From NCBI GenBank assembly GCA_024226315.1, contig JAAELT010000307.1, positions 43,365-107,364 of the forward strand: a DNA stretch of 64,000 nucleotides. The letters are read 5' to 3'. The stretch's first letter is position 1. Each line of letters starts with the position of its first letter. This DNA is from a bacterium. GTDB lineage: Bacteria; Acidobacteriota; Thermoanaerobaculia; Multivoradales; J023. The position numbers and the translations under genes are program-made. The notes under the pieces were generated by a model, which saw nothing but the letters and a program-made list of their open reading frames with translations, was not told the DNA's origin and did no database searches. Positions 61,901 to 64,000 of the stretch are shown here, piece by piece.

Positions 61901-64000
61901 AGTCGTGTTGACGTAGTCGCCGGCCGCCGCGTCGGAGGGCACCTGCAGCGTGACGCTGAAGCTGCACGACGTGCCCGCCGTCAGGCTACCGAAGGCATAA
62001 ACCAGGACGCTGTTCCCTGACTGCAGCGAGATCGTGCCGTCGCAGGTGCCGGCGGTTGCCGGCGGCACCACGACCAGGCCGTCCAGGGTCTCGTCCAGGT
62101 CGTCGGTGAAGGTGATGTCGGTGACGTCCGACACCAGGCTGGTGTTGTTCAGCACAAACTCCAGCGTCACGGTGTCACCGGCGTTCACCGGATCGTCGGT
62201 GAACTCCTTGGTGAAGAGCAGGCCCGTGACCTCGAGCACGTCGGAAGCCGGGTTCTGCGTCACGTCCTCGCCGGCCACCTGGGCCACGACGTTGCTGGTG
62301 ATGTTCAGATAGGTGCCGGCGTCGGCCGTGGCCGGCACGTCGAGCGTGATGCTGAACGTGCAGATCTCTCCCGGCGCCAGGCTGCCGCCCGTGAAGCTCA
62401 GGTTGGTCGTGCCGGTGAGCTGGGAGCCCGGCCCGCAGATGCCCGTCAGCGTCGGACCGTTGTAGATCAAGCCCGCCAGCGTCGCCGTCAGATCGTCGGT
62501 GAAGGCGATGCCGGTGGCGTCCGCGATCGAGTCGATGTCGTGCTCGAGCTCGAATTCGAGGATCACCGAATCGCCGGCGACGACCGCGCCGTCGAAGGTC
62601 TTGGTCAGCTCGGGCGCCGTCACCACCGTGAAGTCGTCGCTGGCGGGGTTGCCGGTGAGCGTCTCGCCGCCGATCGTGGCGGTGATCTCCTCGGTGGTGT
62701 TGACGTAGACGCCCGCCGCCTGGCCCGCGAAGATGGTCAAGGTAACGTCGAAGCTGCACGACGCGCCCGCCGCCAGGCTGCCGCCGGTCAGCGACAGTGC
62801 CTGCCGCTCCGTGCCGAGGCTGATGAGCGAAACCGAGCCGCCGCAGGCGCTTCCGGGCAGAACCGCCGAGATCGGGAACGGCAGGAAGGCGGTGAGATCG
62901 TCGATGAACGCGATGTCCGAGGCGGCCGAGGCCGTGTCGGTGTTGGTGATCGTGAACCGCATCACGACGTCGTCGCCGGCCGCGACCACCGGGTCGGCGG
63001 CGAGCGTGTCGGCGTCGAGAAACTCCTTGACCAGTCTCGGCGAGGCTTCGATGAACAGCTCGTCAGAAGCCGGGTTGCCGCCGGCGGAATTCTCGCCGAC
63101 GAAGCCGGTGACCGAGCTGGTGGTGTTGAGGAACGCGCCGGCCGGCGCGCCCGCGGGCACCTGCAGCGTGACGCTGAAGGTACACGATTCCTCCGGCCCC
63201 AGGGTGCCGCCGGTGAGGGTGAGCGTGCTGGTGCCGGACAAAGTGCCGCCGCAGGCGGCGATCGGCAGGCCGGTCGCCGTCAGACCGCTGACCACCGCGC
63301 TCAGGTCGTCGGTGAAGGCGATGTCGGTGGCGCCGAAGTCACGGTCCAGGTTGGTGATAGTGAATTCGAGCGTCACGGTGTCGCCGGGAGCCACCGGATC
63401 GTCGGTGAACTCCTTGGTCAGCGCAATCTGCCCGACGGAGACCGTGAGCGAAGCGCTCGCGTTGCCGCTCGAAACCGGGTTGTTGCCGAACTGATCCGAG
63501 GAGAACAGCTCGCCGCTGACGTTCTCGAGCACGCCGACGGCGCCGCCGATGACGTCGACGGTGACCGTGCAGCTGGATCCCGCCGCAACGGCCCAGGACC
63601 CGATGCCGAACCCGCTCAGGGTGATGACGCTCGACCCGGGCACGGCAGTCAACGAGCCGCCGATGAAGGAGCCGGCGACGCAGTCGCTGGCGGCGTTGGA
63701 GGGGCTCGCCACCACCATGTCGGTCGGCATGGTGTCGGTGAAGTTGAGCTCGGAGGCCAACGAGCCGTTGGCGCTGTTGTCGATGGTGAAGGTCAGCGTG
63801 CTGCGACCGCCGAGGAAGACCGAGTCGGGCGAGAAGCTCTTGCTGAACGCCGGCCGGTCGGCGGCTGGTCCGGTCACCGTGAGGTCGTCGGTGGCGTTGA
63901 CGTCGGTGTCGGCGCCGTCCTTGAACAGGTTGTCGGAGACGTTGAAGTAGGTGCCCGCGACGCTGGCCGTGGTGTCGACCGACACCGTACAGCTGCCGCC
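58988..64000 (-). CDS. giant repetitive surface protein, 5' partial (DUF7933/DUF11-type domains, Ser-Asp stretch)
   Basis: The frame is open to the right edge, so at least 1670 residues of the C-terminal part are here. At least seven repeats of about 130-150 residues follow each other (openings LTKEFTDDPVAPGD, LFTKEFTDDPVNAGD, IAKEFIDDPVSPGED and alike; each has TDIAFTDDL and SCTFSVTL) as in DUF7933 domains, then two DUF11 domains (LGISKADSQDPVLAGT; LSITKDANKDEVKPGK). A Ser-Asp-Gly stretch of about 100 residues interrupts the second. The C-terminus has SWWWWRSWG and a Cys-containing beta domain (residues to KP). It is an adhesin or S-layer-like protein. Confidence 0.9.
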   Translation of the reverse strand, partial: GGSCTVSVDTTASVAGTYFNVSDNLFKDGADTDVNATDDLTVTGPAADRPAFSKSFSPDSVFLGGRSTLTFTIDNSANGSLASELNFTDTMPTDMVVASPSNAASDCVAGSFIGGSLTAVPGSSVITLSGFGIGSWAVAAGSSCTVTVDVIGGAVGVLENVSGELFSSDQFGNNPVSSGNASASLTVSVGQIALTKEFTDDPVAPGDTVTLEFTITNLDRDFGATDIAFTDDLSAVVSGLTATGLPIAACGGTLSGTSTLTLTGGTLGPEESCTFSVTLQVPAGAPAGAFLNTTSSVTGFVGENSAGGNPASDELFIEASPRLVKEFLDADTLAADPVVAAGDDVVMRFTITNTDTASAASDIAFIDDLTAFLPFPISAVLPGSACGGSVSLISLGTERQALSLTGGSLAAGASCSFDVTLTIFAGQAAGVYVNTTEEITATIGGETLTGNPASDDFTVVTAPELTKTFDGAVVAGDSVILEFELEHDIDSIADATGIAFTDDLTATLAGLIYNGPTLTGICGPGSQLTGTTNLSFTGGSLAPGEICTFSITLDVPATADAGTYLNITSNVVAQVAGEDVTQNPASDVLEVTGLLFTKEFTDDPVNAGDTVTLEFVLNNTSLVSDVTDITFTDDLDETLDGLVVVPPATAGTCDGTISLQSGNSVLVYAFGSLTAGTSCSFSVTLQVPSDAAAGDYVNTTTGITGLSAGEPFSLPGAEDTLTVAQQVSIAKEFIDDPVSPGEDVTLRFTIDNLDTVNAASAIAFTDDLEAALTGLVATGLPAAGTACNGGTITGSSLLSFTGGSLAAGGSCTIDVVLTVPATAPLGTIATNTTSEVTATIAGLTVNGPPATDDLQLDFLSFSKSFDDPTVAGTSVTLTFNIQNLSATDILSQISFEDDLDAALSGLAATSLPADGFCGVESSITGTSTIIATGIEVLPGGSCTIVVTLLVPADAAPGDYLNTTGDLLVLGASGAQPATDTLTVTAEADLGISKADSQDPVLAGTSFSYTVTVDNAGPSDAQNVVVTDTLPAGVTLVSTTGCTEDPNGVPTCSLGTVAAGDSAAYTITVAADTDAGGLVTNNASVASDTPDPSEENNFTSEDTTIEEAPDGADLSITKDANKDEVKPGKKLKYTIVVTNNGPADATNVVATDVLPDGVTFLSTNGCLNDPTGVPDCELGTIATGESKSYKIKVRVDECDDDSDSGDSDSGDSDSGSDRGGDSDSGGDSGSDSGDSDSGGDSGSDSGGDSGSDSGDSDSGGDSGSDSGDSDSGDDDSDSGDSDSGSDSGDSDSDSGNCPDSIVNTVTVTSDTPDSNPDNNSATEETAVRSSSSRVSWWWWRSWGTEAPASELDGPVTSPEECREARVEVTELYVGFSAEVQDLPGDAVPGDVTHPGSYLLVAAGKDRDLSTGQCGVVAGDDLAVEIASVTYDAESRTARLDLAGERPLGDSLHRLIVCGTGAAPIRDLAGEALDGDLDGTPGGDYVSDYRVESGNRFTDGHFDCNIDRWTGVGNIPEEVGYSLEDTDDSLASGSAQLTKLTRSRDQLSIGQCVSVSIGDGCGLSARLRLDAASGTRVRVAEVCQFFAEPECDGAALRTLTVARTRARDTAGEWLTLEGAFWVPKGAASALCSVDLRSANGDSFDAFVDELYLECAPDKADDAPEAGEASSKP
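60121..60410 (-). repeat. Ser-Asp coding repeat DNA
   Basis: Tandem 18-, 30- and 39-base blocks built on TCGCTGTCACCG and CCGCTATCGCCG encode SDSGDSDSGGDSGSDSG-type text on the - strand. Larger blocks repeat almost exactly (TGTCGCTGCCGCTATCGCCG recurs several times), a sign of recent slippage or unequal crossover. Confidence 0.9.

Noticed and set aside
59504..62020. An 838-codon open frame on the + strand opposite the giant surface protein
   Set aside because: It is the antisense of repeated GC-rich codons; it lacks a ribosome site, has Val/Ala-Gly-Arg-rich low-complexity text, and the - strand frame has clear domains.

Overview
The window is a 64 kb, GC-rich (roughly two-thirds G+C by eye) stretch of a Gram-negative chromosome. 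The best guess is an Acidobacteriota member, perhaps Thermoanaerobaculia-like. The evidence is an ADOP-type FtsX/MacB permease, a TonB-dependent receptor with an N-terminal carboxypeptidase-regulatory domain, a CRTAC1/ASPIC-UnbV protein paired with a TPR lipoprotein, a giant DUF7933/DUF11-type surface protein, and a secreted protein ending in DGFESGDTSAW. No rRNA, tRNA, CRISPR array, transposase or recombinase gene was seen. The assignment is inference from gene families.

Layout. 1-8 kb: housekeeping and catabolic genes (partial alpha/beta hydrolase, dodecin, HAD phosphatase, crotonase, HMG-CoA-lyase-like enzyme, YceH, ADOP permease, OmpW-like porin). 8.2-9.2 kb: two TetR regulators with recognisable palindromic operators. 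9.2-19.8 kb: one tightly overlapped + strand operon (TetR, TonB receptor, SDR, KAS III-like enzyme, alpha/beta hydrolase, acyl-CoA ligase, two more alpha/beta hydrolases, Na+/solute symporter). It reads as an import-and-processing system for an unknown acyl, ester or lactone compound. 19.8-26.4 kb: VapBC, an ADOP relic, a cytoplasmic-type subtilisin with a divergent stand-alone protein resembling its own prodomain, a transglutaminase-like protein, and a PD-(D/E)XK-DinG helicase fusion.

26.5-32.1 kb is the most unusual part: a lower-GC block of eight small - strand genes separated by attC-like sites (core sites GTTAGAC, GTTATGC and similar), with start codons a short fixed distance after each core and one stop codon inside an attC core. 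This is a gene-cassette array without an integrase in view (a CALIN). It carries a toxin-antitoxin pair, an LRR-like protein, a lipoprotein with membrane helices and several unknowns. A cluster of 12-bp GTTAnnCYGCGA motifs in both orientations lies at its upstream end.

32.4-44.8 kb: an unknown coiled-coil protein behind a palindromic minisatellite; a - strand catabolic operon (P1 peptidase, Na+/solute symporter, SDR, tartrate/isopropylmalate-type dehydrogenase); a divergent TonB receptor plus M20 peptidase pair; a Tat-exported phosphoesterase whose signal peptide has grown by an 18-bp repeat; and two tandem 91-residue secreted Cys-containing proteins. 44.8-56 kb: class III aminotransferase, TPR lipoprotein plus CRTAC1 protein, a secreted repeat protein, a receiver-only response regulator, MsrA lipoprotein, and a Usp/Lon-like protease operon. 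56-64 kb: small genes, a gene broken by internal deletion, a PIN toxin-antitoxin pair, a 41-bp minisatellite, and the 3' part of a giant repetitive surface protein that runs off the window.
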